Source of the DNA: Candidatus Martarchaeota archaeon
GTDB lineage: Archaea > Micrarchaeota > Micrarchaeia > Micrarchaeales > Micrarchaeaceae
Direction: 5' to 3'
DNA: 53,441 nucleotides
NCBI GenBank assembly: GCA_023473425.1
Contig: JAMCYG010000005.1
Location: forward strand, 1-53,441
The notes beneath the pieces were generated by a model, which was not told the DNA's origin, searched no databases, and saw only the letters and a list, made by a program, of their open reading frames with translations. Both the position numbers and the translations under genes were made by a program. Below are positions 16,820 to 25,195 of this stretch, one piece after another (position 1 is the stretch's first letter; each line of letters begins with the position of its first letter).

Positions 16820-18886
16820 ATGCTTATGGGTAAAGTGCATTCGAAACGGCAGCAGTCCGCACTCGAATTTATAGTAACATACGCATGGGTACTGATAATC
16901 ATAGCCGTATTCCTTGGTGTTATATTCCTTGCATCGTATCTCAACAGGCCGTCTACATATTTGCCAACGACTTGCAACATACAACCATCATTCCCGTGCT
17001 CTCAGAGCTTGCTGTCATACAATTCCGTGACTACGCCTGTGTTCACTCTACTGTTCACAAACAATCTTGGGACGAGCGTGCTATTCGAATCCAACGCGAT
17101 AAATGTAACAATCACGAACGGCCCGGGAGCTTCCACTACGCTGCACTACGCAGGCAACTGCACACCCGCATTTGCGCCTGAAGGTACGCCAGTGGTCTGC
17201 CGGGCTCTTATGCCAAATGTATCTGCGCAGAGCGGCACCGAGTTCTCAACGTCATTCGGCTTGAACTATAAAGTTTGCAATGGTTTGGAGAAATCCTCAT
17301 GCGTATCTCCTTCTTATACTTCTACCGGGCAGTCGATACAGACGCTGCAGGAACTCTCATATACCCTTTACCTCCTAAATATTGCTACAAATCCACCTAC
17401 CGGCACCATATCCATAAACGGCTCAATATACAGAAACTCTACATCGATACTTCTCACGCAGGGCAACCACAGCGTATATGCAATACCTCCCAACGGATAC
17501 AGATTCAGCTCATGGAGCGTGAATTCCCCATCCGCTCTGACTAGCACAAGCTCGCAGAACGCAACATTGGACATGCTGTCTAACGCTACGCTTACTGCTA
17601 CATTCACGCTTATACCAATCACTTCTACAATACCTGTTACATCAACATCGACATCCACAACTTCTACATCCACTTCTACGACCACCTCGACCACTACATC
17701 TACAACAACTTCCACTACCACATCGACAACAACATCCACTACAACAACATCCACTACTACTTCTACTACTACCTCGACTACTACCTCTACCACTTCAACC
17801 TCCACTTCTACCACTTCAACATCTACTTCGACCACTACATCTACAACAACATCAACCACCACCTCTACGACTACATCCACGACAACCACTTCTACGACCA
17901 CTTCCACAACAACATCAACCACCACCTCTACGACTACATCCACGACAACCACTTCTACGACCACTTCCACAACAACCACTTCAACAACTACGTCTACGAC
18001 TACAACCTCAACAACGACAACTTCGACTACAACTCACACGACTACAACATCCACTATATCTTCTGATGGCAGCTGCTCTGTCTATGGCAATGCCAAAATA
18101 ACTCTGGCAAATGGAACATCCATCAATGCATCTGACGTCAAGTTCGGTGAAGAGATACTTTCATATAACACAAAGACCGGAAAGCTTACACCGTCAGTTG
18201 TGGTTGCCGTGTACACGCACAATACCACTAGCCAGTACATCTTCAACGGCAACCTGACAGTAGACAGTAACGAAGTCATGTTCATCAACGGCAATTGGTC
18301 TAAGGCGAGTACTGCAAAGGTTGGGGACTACTTGTTTAACCCACTCCTCAACAAGACCGTAGAAATAACTTCTATAAGCGTGAGTACGCTGAAGAGCAAT
18401 CATACTGTATATGACGTGCTTTCCCTTCCTTCGAACGATTTTATAGCTGATGGTTACTTGATTGATAGAGTGACGTCAACATGCAACTCCTTTGCAGGAA
18501 GCACATTCGTGTACACGCTGAGCGGCGCGGCCATTAAGGTATCAGATCTCAAACCTGGGCAGATGATTCTCGGATACAACAATAATACCAACACAATCGT
18601 GCCGGTTTCCGTAACAAGCGTATATCCGAGGCCGACCAACAACGAGATAATAATCAATAACGGCTCCTTGATAGTAGACGGCGGCGAACAGATGGAAATA
18701 AATGGGACTATGCAGTCTGCATCCAGCCTTAAGATAGGCGATGTGCTGTACGACCCGCTTACCCAGCAGAATGTGGTTGTGACTGCCCTCCAGTTGAAGA
18801 CCGGCAAGATAGGCACGTTCACGCTTTATGATGTGATAACATCCCCTGGATACAGCTTCATAGGGAATGGTTACGTAGTAACATGA
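16820..18886 (+). CDS. Giant pilin-like surface protein: class III signal peptide, Thr/Ser stalk, two Hint-like domains
   Basis: A 688-residue secreted protein. Residues 1-40 are a class III (type IV pilin-like) leader: basic KRQ, then QSALEF with Glu at +5 and a hydrophobic helix. Residues 40-190 are an extracellular domain with several cysteines. A small beta repeat of the InlB-B/Flg_new type follows (GTISINGSIY to ATFTLI). Residues 274-412 are almost pure Thr/Ser. Two tandem Hint-fold domains begin at Cys419 (CSVYGNAKITLANG) and near Cys555. Each has the DVKFGEEILSYN/LKPGQMILGYN, AKVGDYLFNP/LKIGDVLYDP and DFIADGYLID/SFIGNGYVVT blocks. The block B histidine (TxxH) is Glu485 in domain 1 and also Glu in domain 2; the terminal His-Asn is missing. 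Autoprocessing is therefore doubtful. ATG 16826 is an alternative start. Confidence 0.75.
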   Translation: MLMGKVHSKRQQSALEFIVTYAWVLIIIAVFLGVIFLASYLNRPSTYLPTTCNIQPSFPCSQSLLSYNSVTTPVFTLLFTNNLGTSVLFESNAINVTITNGPGASTTLHYAGNCTPAFAPEGTPVVCRALMPNVSAQSGTEFSTSFGLNYKVCNGLEKSSCVSPSYTSTGQSIQTLQELSYTLYLLNIATNPPTGTISINGSIYRNSTSILLTQGNHSVYAIPPNGYRFSSWSVNSPSALTSTSSQNATLDMLSNATLTATFTLIPITSTIPVTSTSTSTTSTSTSTTTSTTTSTTTSTTTSTTTSTTTTSTTTSTTTSTTTSTTSTSTSTTSTSTSTTTSTTTSTTTSTTTSTTTTSTTTSTTTSTTTSTTTSTTTTSTTTSTTTTSTTTSTTTTSTTTTSTTTHTTTTSTISSDGSCSVYGNAKITLANGTSINASDVKFGEEILSYNTKTGKLTPSVVVAVYTHNTTSQYIFNGNLTVDSNEVMFINGNWSKASTAKVGDYLFNPLLNKTVEITSISVSTLKSNHTVYDVLSLPSNDFIADGYLIDRVTSTCNSFAGSTFVYTLSGAAIKVSDLKPGQMILGYNNNTNTIVPVSVTSVYPRPTNNEIIINNGSLIVDGGEQMEINGTMQSASSLKIGDVLYDPLTQQNVVVTALQLKTGKIGTFTLYDVITSPGYSFIGNGYVVT
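17639..18056 (+). repeat. Thr/Ser-coding low-complexity tract with a perfect 63-bp tandem duplication
   Basis: About 420 bases of ACN/TCN codons encode the stalk of the pilin-Hint protein. Within it, 17843-17905 and 17906-17968 are identical 63-bp copies (21 codons). The strand is almost free of G, so the opposite strand reads as long Val-rich frames that are not genes. Confidence 0.9.
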
Positions 18887-18906
18887 TGCTAACGTGATGT
18901 GATATT

Positions 18907-19767
18907 ATGGATTATACACCGGATCAAAGTGGTTCTATAAATGTTCCGCAGCAAGGTATGGCTGCTCCACCGCAGGCTAAGGCCAATTCGCATGCAAAAG
19001 TGATAGTTTCAGCAGTAGTAATAGTTGCAGTCATACTTGGGATAATCGCATATATTACGCTGCATGGCTTGTCGAGTGCTCCACCAACCACTACTATCAC
19101 ATCCCAGACGACAAGCGCACCGACCACGGCTACTACCTCTTCCGTGACCACTTCTGCCACCACTACAATAATACCAATAAATGCGAGTACTATGGCAGTG
19201 GTAAGCAACATAGTAAACTCCAATGCATTAGTGCAGCAGCTACCGAACTCCAATTCACTCACTCTATACTACACAAACGACTCGCTCGGCATATTCACAC
19301 AGAACCTGACTGCCAAGTACAACCTTACCAATTCTACTAATCTATATTACATATTTGACAGGGAGTACGGTTTACCATTTACTGCCAATTATATAGCGTC
19401 CAACAACGTAACGCCCATAAATCAGACAATTCCAATTCCAGGCGAGTATGCGAATTATACCTATCCTGTAATGTTCATAGTGCATGCGGCTGCCCTCCAG
19501 AGCCCCCAGGCTGCAAAAGCCGCTGCGCTTTACCATACATACTGCGGATGCCTTGGCCCTACTGAGAAGGTAACTATGGTAGAATCGAACTCCACTTTCA
19601 CACTGTATCTTGCCAATGCAACTGTGAATGGAATGCAGTACTACGGTGCATTCTTTGCCTATAAGGACTTCTATTCTTCAATGATAACATTCGGAGTCCG
19701 CGGCAAGATGAACGCAACTTACTCTATAGGCTTGGCCAAATACTACTATTCGCTGCTGAAGAAATAG
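18907..19767 (+). CDS. Membrane-anchored secreted protein, cassette family A
   Basis: The 286-residue protein has a Pro/Gln-rich cytoplasmic tail (about 28 residues) and one transmembrane helix (about 31-52). A Thr-rich linker (TTTITSQTTSAPTTATTSS) and an extracellular domain rich in Asn, Tyr, Ser and N-x-S/T sequons follow. It shares a core (YGLPFTANY, then IPGEYANYTYPVMFIVHA) with the products at 35405 and 37106, so the three are paralogues. A CGC dicysteine occurs mid-domain. Function unknown. It lies 20 nt behind the pilin-Hint gene and 12 nt before the family B gene. The start ATG follows a GTGAT motif. Confidence 0.65.
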   Translation: MDYTPDQSGSINVPQQGMAAPPQAKANSHAKVIVSAVVIVAVILGIIAYITLHGLSSAPPTTTITSQTTSAPTTATTSSVTTSATTTIIPINASTMAVVSNIVNSNALVQQLPNSNSLTLYYTNDSLGIFTQNLTAKYNLTNSTNLYYIFDREYGLPFTANYIASNNVTPINQTIPIPGEYANYTYPVMFIVHAAALQSPQAAKAAALYHTYCGCLGPTEKVTMVESNSTFTLYLANATVNGMQYYGAFFAYKDFYSSMITFGVRGKMNATYSIGLAKYYYSLLKK

Positions 19768-19779
19768 CATGTGAGGCTC

Positions 19780-20436
19780 ATGGATAAGCGTAACAAGGCA
19801 ATTGCAGTTTACATTACGTCAGCAGCGGTAATAGCCGCGATACTGTTTATCATCGCATACTACTCTGGGCTAATTCACAGCGCTGCTGTTCAAAATATAA
19901 CCCTCCAGACTGTAGAGAACGTAGTGCCGCATGCAAACTACACCTTGATGAATAGCACCAGCGAAAACCTGACTGGCTATTTCAGCACGCAGGGCTACAG
20001 ACATATAATGGTATCAGAGTTCAATGCCTCTTCCAACGTGAAATACACTAGCTATCCGCAGTTCATAACCTCAATAATATATACTGCGAACAGCCCGGCG
20101 ACGGCAAAGAACATAGAAGAGAATTTCCTTCTAATCAACTTCTCGAGTTCATACACTCCAAATTCGATCAGCAGTCAGTATAGCTACCAGAAGTCATTCA
20201 ACTATTCCTACAAGAAAAACAATGTCATAATGTACAACGTCTATGACGTGGCAGTATCAAACCTCACATCCGTAACTACATATTCGGAGGAATACCCTAT
20301 ATTTCAGTACACTACAGTATTCGCATACGGCAACTACACTGTTTTTGTTGCTGAGGATGGTTATGGCGGTCTTAATGGGACCATCCCTGACTTGCTTGCC
20401 GAGAAGCTCTTTGCTGCTATTGTTTCTTCAAAATGA
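19780..20436 (+). CDS. Membrane-anchored secreted protein, cassette family B
   Basis: The 218-residue protein has a short basic N-terminus (MDKRNK), one hydrophobic helix (about 8-30) and a Tyr/Asn/Ser-rich extracellular domain with many sequons. The stretch YPIFQYTTVFAYGNYTVFV matches YMPDYQYTVLFAYGRY in the product at 36409, so the two are paralogues. Both occupy the third position of their cassette. No known family is recognised. The GTG at 19771 is in frame, but the ATG at 19780 is more likely. Confidence 0.62.
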   Translation: MDKRNKAIAVYITSAAVIAAILFIIAYYSGLIHSAAVQNITLQTVENVVPHANYTLMNSTSENLTGYFSTQGYRHIMVSEFNASSNVKYTSYPQFITSIIYTANSPATAKNIEENFLLINFSSSYTPNSISSQYSYQKSFNYSYKKNNVIMYNVYDVAVSNLTSVTTYSEEYPIFQYTTVFAYGNYTVFVAEDGYGGLNGTIPDLLAEKLFAAIVSSK

Positions 20437-20532
20437 TGCAATGACGCTTCTGCACTATGTAGCTTCTTGCGTGAAGTTCTGCAATAGCCCCTTGCCCAAT
20501 ATCTGCAAGCATTTATGCACGCTTCTTCCAGC

Positions 20533-20844
20533 TCAATCATTTTTGCCTGTCCATATTACAAAGCCGCTGTTTCTAAGCCATATGATGTCAGTAGCATTGC
20601 TGCCGGAAAAAAGGCACATATCCGCTCTGCAGATTGCTGCAAGAGTTGTATCAATGCACCCGACAGTGCAACTCTTACCCATTTGCGCCACGCTCGAATG
20701 AATTGCGGAAATTATCTCAAGAGATTGGTAAGTATTATATTCGCTGCTTATAACATTGCCATAATGCGATATTTTTGTAACTGCGGTTGATGTAACTGCC
20801 AGCACAATTATAGCTATGGCTATCCCGGCTCCGTATAGCGGCAC
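20533..20844 (-). CDS. Small pilin-like membrane protein
   Basis: The frame is open from 20883, but a GTG at 20844 is better placed. It follows the upstream stop by one base and has GGTGG (complement of 20850-20854) five bases ahead. The 103-residue product begins with a hydrophobic segment (PLYGAGIAIAIIVLAV), then a helix-like region and four cysteines (SCTVGC, ICRADMC). It is the last gene of the pilus-like operon. No family is recognised; the layout is that of a minor pseudopilin without an obvious processing site. Confidence 0.5.
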   Translation of the reverse strand: MPLYGAGIAIAIIVLAVTSTAVTKISHYGNVISSEYNTYQSLEIISAIHSSVAQMGKSCTVGCIDTTLAAICRADMCLFSGSNATDIIWLRNSGFVIWTGKND

Positions 20845-20845
20845 A

Positions 20846-21238
20846 TTATCCACCAACTGCGTATATGCATGAAACCGTATCATTGCGGAACACGAAGCAG
20901 TATGTTACCCTGCTGCTTCCCATAGCGCACGAGTTACTGCCTGACGAACTTGCATAGATTCCTTGATATTCATACTCCAGGCATCCTATCCCATATGCCC
21001 TGGCGATGTACCGCAACCATGCAGCTTCGCAGGAAGCGTCATTGGAAGTAAAGCAGTTTCCTATTGTTGCATTGTATCGCAGCAGCATTGGAAAATCATA
21101 TTCAAGGTTCGATATTGAAAGGCTTTCTACCCTATGTAGCGAAGAAGCATTGTATGTAACGTCAGTAAGCGCGCTTGCTGCACCTGCTATTATAATCACT
21201 GCTATGCCTGCTTCGATTACCCCCATCTGAGCCCTCAT
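20846..21238 (-). CDS. Minor pilin-like protein
   Basis: A 130-residue protein with MRAQMGVIEAGIAVIIIAGAASA at the N-terminus: basic residue, Gln, then a Glu at +5 or +6 and a hydrophobic helix, resembling a class III leader. The exported part has six cysteines, arranged so that pairs could form disulfides. GAGG lies upstream of the ATG, just after the stop of the 438-residue pilin. It is the penultimate gene of the operon. Confidence 0.55.
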   Translation of the reverse strand: MRAQMGVIEAGIAVIIIAGAASALTDVTYNASSLHRVESLSISNLEYDFPMLLRYNATIGNCFTSNDASCEAAWLRYIARAYGIGCLEYEYQGIYASSSGSNSCAMGSSRVTYCFVFRNDTVSCIYAVGG

Positions 21239-21247
21239 AAAATTGCC

Positions 21248-22564
21248 TCAGCCATTCACGTTTATTACAGTTCCTCGGTAGTTAACGCTATAAGTGTCTG
21301 CGCCATTACCCAAGACTGATGCATTTATCATATAATCAAGGTTGGAATATGGAGCGCATGCGTAATGCAGCATGCTACCCGTGTGTAACAGCGCGCATCC
21401 GCTAACGTAAGAGTAATTGGCTTCTTCAAATGCACTCGCCGCATGGTTATATGCACCTACTGCTTGCCATATCTGGTCTATTTGGTCTTGGGATACGCCT
21501 GTGTTATTGTAATAGGCAAGCGTATTGCGCATGCTTTCAAGTGTCTGCGAATATGCGTCAAATGTGCTTATGTTGACCGGTCCTGATCCCGAGCTGCTGT
21601 TCAGAACTATATAATTCGTATACGGCCGCGGCCCCTCTCCAGTTACGCCAGTCACGATAGCATTTCCTAAGGTTCTGTTACGATATGTCAGGTTTTCCTT
21701 CATATCATTCCGATTCAGGACTCCACTCATTGACACAGACGAGTTGTAGAGGCGTAGCGTAATATTGTAAGCGTAGCTCTTGCTGCTTGCAATTTCGTAA
21801 TAGCTATATGTGGTATTTGTTGGGTAGACGCAGTAAACCCTGTAAAGGTCGCCATTAGTATAGCACACGTCATCGAATATCCAGAAGTCCCATGCTTTGC
21901 TGGTACCGCATTGCACGCTCACCGGATACGGCTGATACCAGAAGTTTTGGTATAGGCAGTGGTTGGACACTCTTGTCCCCATCACGCTGCTCCTGTCTGT
22001 AAGATTATAAAATATACTCTGGTTCCCGTATGTGATAGCCGCGTCAAGCTCTTTCCCTCCAGTCACATTTTTCGTGGCACTGCCGTTCATCGCGACTGAG
22101 AAGGCGTATACGTGCGTAATATTATCGAAGGAAAGGTTTTCATAGGTCGCATTCACCTCCAAGCCTATGCCGATTGGGCCCTGAGCATGTGGGAGTATCA
22201 TGAATTCGAAATCGCCTATTCCCTGGGATGTAAGGTTGAAGAAGCCTGCTGGCTCCACTGTCGCATTTTCGGAACTAGCTGTAATGGAGCGTATGCTCGC
22301 GCCCGGAGGTAATGAGACCACGACGTTAAGCGGATTTGTAGCGTTCTGGTATATCCTGCTTTCTAGCGAGGCATAGACATACATTTTGGCCGGCAGAACG
22401 TAGTTTCCTCCAGAACTGGCGCTGCTATTCGAAATGTTTGATATATCTTCAAGAGCCGATCTCTGATATGACGCCTGATGCATGTACAGTGCCGCGCTTG
22501 CAGCGACGAGAGAAACTATTCCAGACAATATTACAACAAATTCTATGGAAGCCTGGGCCTTAAT
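21248..22564 (-). CDS. Large pilin-like protein with class III leader, probable ATT start
   Basis: No ATG, GTG or TTG lies at the right place. The first conventional start (TTG, 22528) falls inside the hydrophobic helix. Upstream in the same frame the sequence reads I-K-A-Q-A-S-I-E-F-V-V-I-L, an ideal class III signal with Glu at +5. It would begin at an ATT (22564-22562) preceded by GGTGAT four bases earlier. From there the product is 438 residues: leader, N-terminal helix, then a long Asn/Ser/Tyr-rich extracellular part with many sequons and a cysteine cluster (YCVYP, CAPYSNL). A sequencing error or true ATT initiation could both explain it. It is the largest pilin of the operon and possibly an adhesin-type tip. 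Confidence 0.6.
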   Translation of the reverse strand: MKAQASIEFVVILSGIVSLVAASAALYMHQASYQRSALEDISNISNSSASSGGNYVLPAKMYVYASLESRIYQNATNPLNVVVSLPPGASIRSITASSENATVEPAGFFNLTSQGIGDFEFMILPHAQGPIGIGLEVNATYENLSFDNITHVYAFSVAMNGSATKNVTGGKELDAAITYGNQSIFYNLTDRSSVMGTRVSNHCLYQNFWYQPYPVSVQCGTSKAWDFWIFDDVCYTNGDLYRVYCVYPTNTTYSYYEIASSKSYAYNITLRLYNSSVSMSGVLNRNDMKENLTYRNRTLGNAIVTGVTGEGPRPYTNYIVLNSSSGSGPVNISTFDAYSQTLESMRNTLAYYNNTGVSQDQIDQIWQAVGAYNHAASAFEEANYSYVSGCALLHTGSMLHYACAPYSNLDYMINASVLGNGADTYSVNYRGTVINVNG

Positions 22565-22568
22565 AAAA

Positions 22569-22916
22569 TCACCTTCCGACTATTTCATATATTTTTCCGT
22601 CCAGGACTGCGAGCCTGCCTGCACGGTTCTGTATCGAGACCGGCAGCAACGACATATTAACTTGTACCAGCGTATAGTCATACGCCTTCATTGCGGAAAT
22701 GAAGGAGGAATTATTAATGCCGTTGTTGTATTTGAGCAGAAGCAGATTCTGAAGATACGTGCTAGAATTAAGCAGGTTGAGCCCCTCCAGCTCATAGGCA
22801 GAAACAGTTTTTATTCCGATGTTATACTCGTACATAAAGTACACGGTAGCTGTACTTATCAACGATATCGCAATAAGCGTGTCAAGTCCTATTACAAAAC
22901 CTCTCTTGCTTTTCAT
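22569..22916 (-). CDS. Pilin-like single-span protein
   Basis: The 115-residue protein starts MKSKRGFVIGLDTLIAISLISTATVYF, a pattern common in archaeal pilin-type proteins with KRGF and an Asp/Glu near +5. One transmembrane helix is followed by an 80-residue extracellular part ending KIYEIVGR. Its stop overlaps the ribosome-binding site of the downstream gene. No close family is named. Confidence 0.55.
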   Translation of the reverse strand: MKSKRGFVIGLDTLIAISLISTATVYFMYEYNIGIKTVSAYELEGLNLLNSSTYLQNLLLLKYNNGINNSSFISAMKAYDYTLVQVNMSLLPVSIQNRAGRLAVLDGKIYEIVGR

Positions 22917-22920
22917 GCAA

Positions 22921-23127
22921 TCATCTCAGGAATATCCCGTATTTGCTGTAAATACCGAGGCTCGCATTAAGCTGGCTGACAGATTCAGAATAATATGCTC
23001 GCGCATCATTAAACGCGTGCGAGGTGCTTGAACTCATGCCTGCGAGTGTAAGCGCTGTAGAAACGAACATCGCTATGGCGATTGCGATCTCTATAATAAA
23101 TCCCACAGAGAGTTGCCCCTTTATCAT
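22921..23127 (-). CDS. Very small pilin-like protein
   Basis: The 68-residue protein reads MIKGQLSVGFIIEIAIAIAMFVSTALTLAG: a KG-Q processing-like site, then a hydrophobic helix with Glu displaced to about +10. A short Ser/Tyr-rich tail follows. Its ATG overlaps the previous stop (ATGA), and the next gene starts four bases after its own stop. It looks like a minor subunit of the same pilus. Confidence 0.55.
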   Translation of the reverse strand: MIKGQLSVGFIIEIAIAIAMFVSTALTLAGMSSSTSHAFNDARAYYSESVSQLNASLGIYSKYGIFLR

Positions 23128-23480
23128 CTAACCACTGAAAGCACGAAAGTTCCATTCCAAGCCATCGTCATCCTGATGGTTCTTATTGCCCCGGCAGACC
23201 CGCACAAGCTGTTGCTCAGCTCGACCTGCGCATCAAACGCTGTGCTGTGCTGCATTTGGACCGCTCCGCAAACGCCGTTGGGTACAAATACCCGGAACGT
23301 GCTGTTTGTATACTCGATATTGGCGTTGACCGAAGAGATAAATGTAATCAGCTCTGCGTTGCTTTCCATGCTGCTATATCTTGCCCCTACTGCCAAATAG
23401 GCAGTAATAGCACTGAACAGTGCCGCTATCGATATTGCTGCATAGACGGTGAACTCCAAAGATGCCTGTGCCTTCATCAT
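23124..23480 (-). CDS. Archaeal pilin with class III signal peptide
   Basis: The 118-residue protein begins MMKAQASLEFTVYAAISIAALFSAI: KA-QASLEF is a textbook class III site with Glu at +5. The exported domain is beta-rich with two cysteines (GVCGAVQ, SLCGSAG) likely to form a disulfide. AGGT lies upstream of the ATG. It is probably a structural or minor pilin processed by the prepilin peptidase encoded at 38914-39795. Confidence 0.7.
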   Translation of the reverse strand: MMKAQASLEFTVYAAISIAALFSAITAYLAVGARYSSMESNAELITFISSVNANIEYTNSTFRVFVPNGVCGAVQMQHSTAFDAQVELSNSLCGSAGAIRTIRMTMAWNGTFVLSVVR

Positions 23481-23491
23481 ATTGGTACCTT

Positions 23492-23728
23492 TTAACTACT
23501 AAGGTTGGAAAGTTGGTGCGTGAGTTCTGTCATCACACTCGAATTCGTTCCATTCACCATCGCATGGATTGCAGCACCCTTTAGTTGTGTCATCATAGCA
23601 AGTGCGATCACTATGACGATGCTTACTGCCGAGAGCATCATAACATACTCTATTGAGCCCTGGCCCTTTGCTGCCCTTGCCATGAGCAGCAAGGTCCTTA
23701 TTACGTCAGTTAAAGGCATATATTCCAT
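23492..23728 (-). CDS. Archaeal pilin, probable major subunit
   Basis: The 78-residue protein has a 22-residue leader ending AAKG, then QGSIEYVMMLSAVSIVIVIALAMM, the strongest pilin signature in the operon. After the helix only about 30 polar residues remain. The size is typical of short filament-forming archaeal pilins. GGTGAT precedes the ATG. It is the first pilin after the two platform proteins. Confidence 0.72.
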   Translation of the reverse strand: MEYMPLTDVIRTLLLMARAAKGQGSIEYVMMLSAVSIVIVIALAMMTQLKGAAIHAMVNGTNSSVMTELTHQLSNLSS

Positions 23729-23736
23729 ACCATCAC

Positions 23737-24510
23737 CTAAATCATACTTATTGAGATAAGAGATACTGCTCTCATTATCAGCAATCCTGTGAGAGAAGCT
23801 AGCACAGACTTGTAATGTGCTGTTATATTGTTCGATGGTAAGATGCTGAAACTATAGTAATTGCTTACAATTATGAAGAACGCAAATAGCAATTCAACGC
23901 CACTGCTAGCTGCTTGTGTAAGACCGGCGAATGAGCCAAGTATTCCGATGCCCACACCCGCAAATGCGGGGAAGAATATTATGGAACCCATTGAGGATAT
24001 CAGCACAGAGCCGCTCATCAAGGCGTCGGCCTTGTGAATGAGCCCCATCGAAGCGTTTTTGCCTCCGCTACCTTCTTCAAGGAAACTGTCAGCTGGCGAA
24101 CCGGTTGAGATCGTACTCATAAGCAGTCCGGCGAGCGGTTTAAGCCTCTTTGGTCCAGAGTCCATCATTTCTTCGAACGAGTATTCCAAATCTGATGACA
24201 TTCTGTATTTGCATATTGCGTTGCTGAGTTTGTTGCTGAAAGAGAGCCCTGGGGAGTTAGCTTTGGCTAACGATGTGATCAGTGGATGCCCCATCCTAAG
24301 CTCGGTAATCAAGCCTTCGGTGAGCACATACATATCCTTATTTATGCGACCTTCTGCTTCCCTGCCCCTGTGCGCCGCGAATATTATTGCGCTCATCGCG
24401 CCAGTTGCGGCTGCCAGATAAATACTTGATAATGCAGCCTCAAGTATTGATGCTATGCCAAGCACGAACCCTATTCGGATGGTTATGTCATACTTTTTCA
24501 TGCATCTCAT
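23737..24510 (-). CDS. Type IV pilus platform protein, TadC-like (T2SSF family)
   Basis: The 257-residue protein has a cytoplasmic helical region between hydrophobic segments. ITELRMGHPLITSLAKA and LEYSFEEMMDSGPKRLKPLAGLLMSTISTGSPADSFLEEG are typical of T2SSF/TadC domains. Three to four membrane helices are predicted. It should form the inner-membrane platform with the preceding TadB-like protein and be driven by the ATPase. Its start overlaps the TadB-like gene by 23 nt; ATG at 24501 is an alternative. Confidence 0.7.
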   Translation of the reverse strand: MRCMKKYDITIRIGFVLGIASILEAALSSIYLAAATGAMSAIIFAAHRGREAEGRINKDMYVLTEGLITELRMGHPLITSLAKANSPGLSFSNKLSNAICKYRMSSDLEYSFEEMMDSGPKRLKPLAGLLMSTISTGSPADSFLEEGSGGKNASMGLIHKADALMSGSVLISSMGSIIFFPAFAGVGIGILGSFAGLTQAASSGVELLFAFFIIVSNYYSFSILPSNNITAHYKSVLASLTGLLIMRAVSLISISMI

Positions 24511-25195
24511 CCATCTTTGACCTGATTACCTTGGTAACAAAGGGCAATGCCGCTCCAAAAGCAGTCACCAATGCAATGCCTGCGATAGCTCCATTCGACA
24601 TCATAGAATAGCCAACAAACCCAAAGATTACGAAAGAGGGTACAACTGCCCCTACTGCCATGTTTATAGATGCGTATCTTTGGAGAGAACCCATGGCTTC
24701 CTCCTTCCCTTTCTGGGCGTCAATCTCCGCGTTCATGTGGGTTTCCCTCACTGCCGTCATGCTGTCAGTTCTACCTACCATTTCCCCCAGTCTGCTAATA
24801 GCAGCGTATCTACTCCCATCAGCCACGAAGCCTGAACGAAATGCATCCTGCAGGCCGTACCCGAGCGCCATCATTTCACGTATATCATTTAGCCTGCTTG
24901 CAAGGTGCACATCATATTTTGTCATGAGTTTTATGACGCTTCTGATGCTGGGGGCTATCCCTTTTCCTGTGTGCTCCATTGTCTCCTTGACTATTTTGAG
25001 CATCATGTAAGATGCTGAAGCGGCCATGCGCGACTGCCTGTTTTGCAGTAATATCCTATCATATTCTATGGACGCTAGTGCGAAGGCCGCGAAGACTGGG
25101 ACAGTTAGCAATGCCATGGCTCCCAATGCCATAAACGAAAGCGCTGCGCCGGCAGCATATATGAGCGCGTCAGCCGCATATGCATATGCATTCAT
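24488..25195 (-). CDS. Type IV pilus platform protein, TadB-like (T2SSF family)
   Basis: The 235-residue protein has N-terminal hydrophobic helices, a cytoplasmic T2SSF region (IREMMALGYGLQDAFRSGF and RYAAISRLGEMVGRTDSMTAVRE) and a C-terminal pair of membrane helices. It begins with a 4-nt ATGA overlap with the ATPase stop. Many archaea encode one long FlaJ/ArlJ-like platform protein; here the function appears split between two single-domain proteins, as in bacterial Tad systems. Confidence 0.7.
   Translation of the reverse strand: MNAYAYAADALIYAAGAALSFMALGAMALLTVPVFAAFALASIEYDRILLQNRQSRMAASASYMMLKIVKETMEHTGKGIAPSIRSVIKLMTKYDVHLASRLNDIREMMALGYGLQDAFRSGFVADGSRYAAISRLGEMVGRTDSMTAVRETHMNAEIDAQKGKEEAMGSLQRYASINMAVGAVVPSFVIFGFVGYSMMSNGAIAGIALVTAFGAALPFVTKVIRSKMDEMHEKV

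Noticed and set aside
17368-17979. 203-residue minus-strand frame rich in Val/Glu/Asp
   Set aside because: It is the antisense reading of the ACN/TCN stalk codons of the pilin-Hint gene; it has no independent start signal and pure Val-rich periodicity.
17639-18056. Short-period repeats that might be taken for a CRISPR or minisatellite
   Set aside because: There are no conserved repeat-spacer units; the repeats are in frame and encode a Thr/Ser stalk.
16820-18886. A true splicing intein inside the pilin-like protein
   Set aside because: The Hint-like domains are C-terminal, lack the block B His and the terminal His-Asn, and have no downstream extein.
20345-20701. 118-residue plus-strand frame after the family B gene
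   Set aside because: It overlaps the end of the family B gene and is antisense to the last pilin-like gene; no recognisable content.
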